DNA from: Bacteroidota bacterium
GTDB taxonomy: Bacteria; Bacteroidota; Bacteroidia; Chitinophagales; Chitinophagaceae
Assembly: GCA_025361325.1 (NCBI GenBank)
Contig: JANYAL010000066.1
Span: forward strand, 1 to 6,677
Direction: 5' to 3'
DNA length: 6,677 nucleotides
The position numbers and the translations under genes were made by a program. Shown here one piece after another: positions 5,578-6,677 of the stretch. Positions within the stretch are counted from its first letter, which is position 1, and each line of letters begins with the position of its first letter. The notes below the pieces were generated by a model. That model saw nothing but the letters and a program-made list of their open reading frames with translations, was not told the origin of the DNA and did no database searches.

Positions 5578-6677
5578 TTAGCTTATGTTTTCAATATCAA
5601 ATGGCAATCTCCTGATCCGGATACCGGTTGCAGCAAATATGGCATTGCATAATGCAGGTGCAAAGGGTGGTAATCCCGGCTCACCGCCCCCCCGGATACG
5701 GCTGCCTCCGTTGGCCAGTATATGTACTTCAACTGCTGGTATTTCATGTATACCGATCAGTTCGTTATTGTTAAAATTATCCTGAACCGTTTGCCCTTTT
5801 TGAAAGGTGATACCACTTTTTGTGGCTGCTGTTAAGGCCATTACGGCAGCACCCTGTACCTGTGCCTCTACGGTATCGGGGTTCACCACGGTACCCAGGT
5901 CAATTACCGCAAACACTTTTTCAATTTTTATGCCCCCGCCCTTTTTGGAAACTTCTACCGCATAGCCGGCATGTCCTGCAAAGAATTCATATTGTGCCAC
6001 CCCTCTTCCCCATCCTGTGGGTAATGGTTTGTCCCAGTGGGAAACTGTTTTAAGCTTTGATAAAATATCCCTTGCACCTGATTCTTTTGTAAGCATGTCC
6101 AGGCGAAAAGCCAGGGTGTCCTTCCCGGCTTTCACAGCCATTTCATCAATAAAACATTCATGCGCAAACGCCAGGGTGGAACTGGTAACCGAACGCCAGG
6201 CGGCTGTTGGGATTGGAAAATAGTGATACACGAACAGATTCTTCATATTCGGAATCTCATATTTCTGCTCACTGATACCCTCGGTCATGGTGCCGTCTGC
6301 ACGGGTCTTATCATAATCTTTTTTTCCGCCCAGGGTGGGAGAGATGACCTTATGCTGAAAAGCAATGGCCCTGCCTTCAGCATTCAGGGCGCCTTTGAGT
6401 GCAGAGAAGGTCATGGGGCGGAAAGGCCCCATCCTGGTATCGTCTTCCCGGGTCCAGATCACTTTAACCGGTTTGTTGATCTTCTTAGTCAGCTGCACGG
6501 CCTCATGAATAAAATCGGTATATAGTCTTCTTCCAAAACCGCCACCATTGAATAGTACATTCAGTTTAAGGTTTTCCTCCGGCACTCCATACTTTTTGGG
6601 AAACTCATTCATGACAGAGCCGGGTACCTGGGTTGATGTCCAGATCTCCAGTTTGTTGTTATCATACCAGCTGGCCA
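5578..6677 (-). CDS. Molybdopterin-binding subunit of a xanthine dehydrogenase-family hydroxylase (IorB-like), N-terminus outside window
   Basis: The frame is open from the right edge, with 365 complete codons before TAA (5580-5578). ATG 6612 is internal: the preceding codons read EIWTSTQVPGSVMNEF, a family-typical junction. Visible motifs are GGGFGRR (visible residues 44-50), TREDD, AAWRSV with FAHECFIDEMA downstream, and the C-terminal IRGGGEPGLPPFAPALCNAI. Glu332 (visible numbering) of GGGEPG matches the catalytic base of molybdenum hydroxylases. GGGFGRR and the WRSV..F.DE pattern resemble isoquinoline 1-oxidoreductase beta (IorB) and related aldehyde dehydrogenases more than classical xanthine dehydrogenase. 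Full-length relatives have about 700-760 residues and are often exported by Tat; the signal, if any, is outside. The substrate cannot be told. A small [2Fe-2S] subunit is expected nearby, probably upstream beyond the edge. Confidence 0.92.
   Translation of the reverse strand, partial: ASWYDNNKLEIWTSTQVPGSVMNEFPKKYGVPEENLKLNVLFNGGGFGRRLYTDFIHEAVQLTKKINKPVKVIWTREDDTRMGPFRPMTFSALKGALNAEGRAIAFQHKVISPTLGGKKDYDKTRADGTMTEGISEQKYEIPNMKNLFVYHYFPIPTAAWRSVTSSTLAFAHECFIDEMAVKAGKDTLAFRLDMLTKESGARDILSKLKTVSHWDKPLPTGWGRGVAQYEFFAGHAGYAVEVSKKGGGIKIEKVFAVIDLGTVVNPDTVEAQVQGAAVMALTAATKSGITFQKGQTVQDNFNNNELIGIHEIPAVEVHILANGGSRIRGGGEPGLPPFAPALCNAIFAATGIRIRRLPFDIENIS

Overview
The window looks like a chromosomal segment from a Bacteroidota bacterium, probably near the Chitinophagaceae. 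This is inferred from a serine palmitoyltransferase-type gene of the Bacteroidota kind, the near absence of Shine-Dalgarno sequences, and one good match to the Bacteroidota -7 promoter element (TAnnTTTG). No rRNA, tRNA, CRISPR array or transposase was recognised.

Left block (1-2590, minus strand): a sphingolipid-type operon. A candidate promoter with an adjoining perfect palindrome (2553-2590) lies upstream of a serine palmitoyltransferase gene (1058-2280). That reading frame is broken by a one-base shift near 1980-1995. After 39 bases follows a GNAT-fold acyltransferase-like gene that runs off the left edge. Serine palmitoyltransferase makes 3-ketosphinganine, and the paired acyltransferase-like protein is a reasonable candidate for the N-acylation step of ceramide synthesis. 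That second role is inferred from gene order.

Middle block (about 2341-3538): 1.2 kb with no convincing protein gene but many inverted repeats. The strongest is a hairpin at 3263-3340 with 29 consecutive base pairs. Its only four departures from perfect symmetry are all G-U pairs if the plus strand is transcribed, which points to a plus-strand structured RNA. Other structures are nested repeats at 2648-2733, a palindrome at 3391-3417, and an excess of the tetramer GTAC. This block is the least explained part of the window. At its right end, on the plus strand, lies a 77-residue divergent 4Fe-4S protein (3539-3772).

Right block (3789-6677, minus strand): a molybdenum hydroxylase operon. In transcription order it holds the C-terminal half of an IorB-like molybdopterin-binding subunit, an XdhC/CoxI maturation factor, and a MocA-like molybdenum cofactor cytidylyltransferase whose start overlaps the xdhC stop (ATGA). 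MocA would make the cytosine dinucleotide form of the cofactor, XdhC would handle and insert it, and the large subunit would carry out substrate hydroxylation. The small Fe-S gene converges on this operon, with 16 bases between the stop codons.
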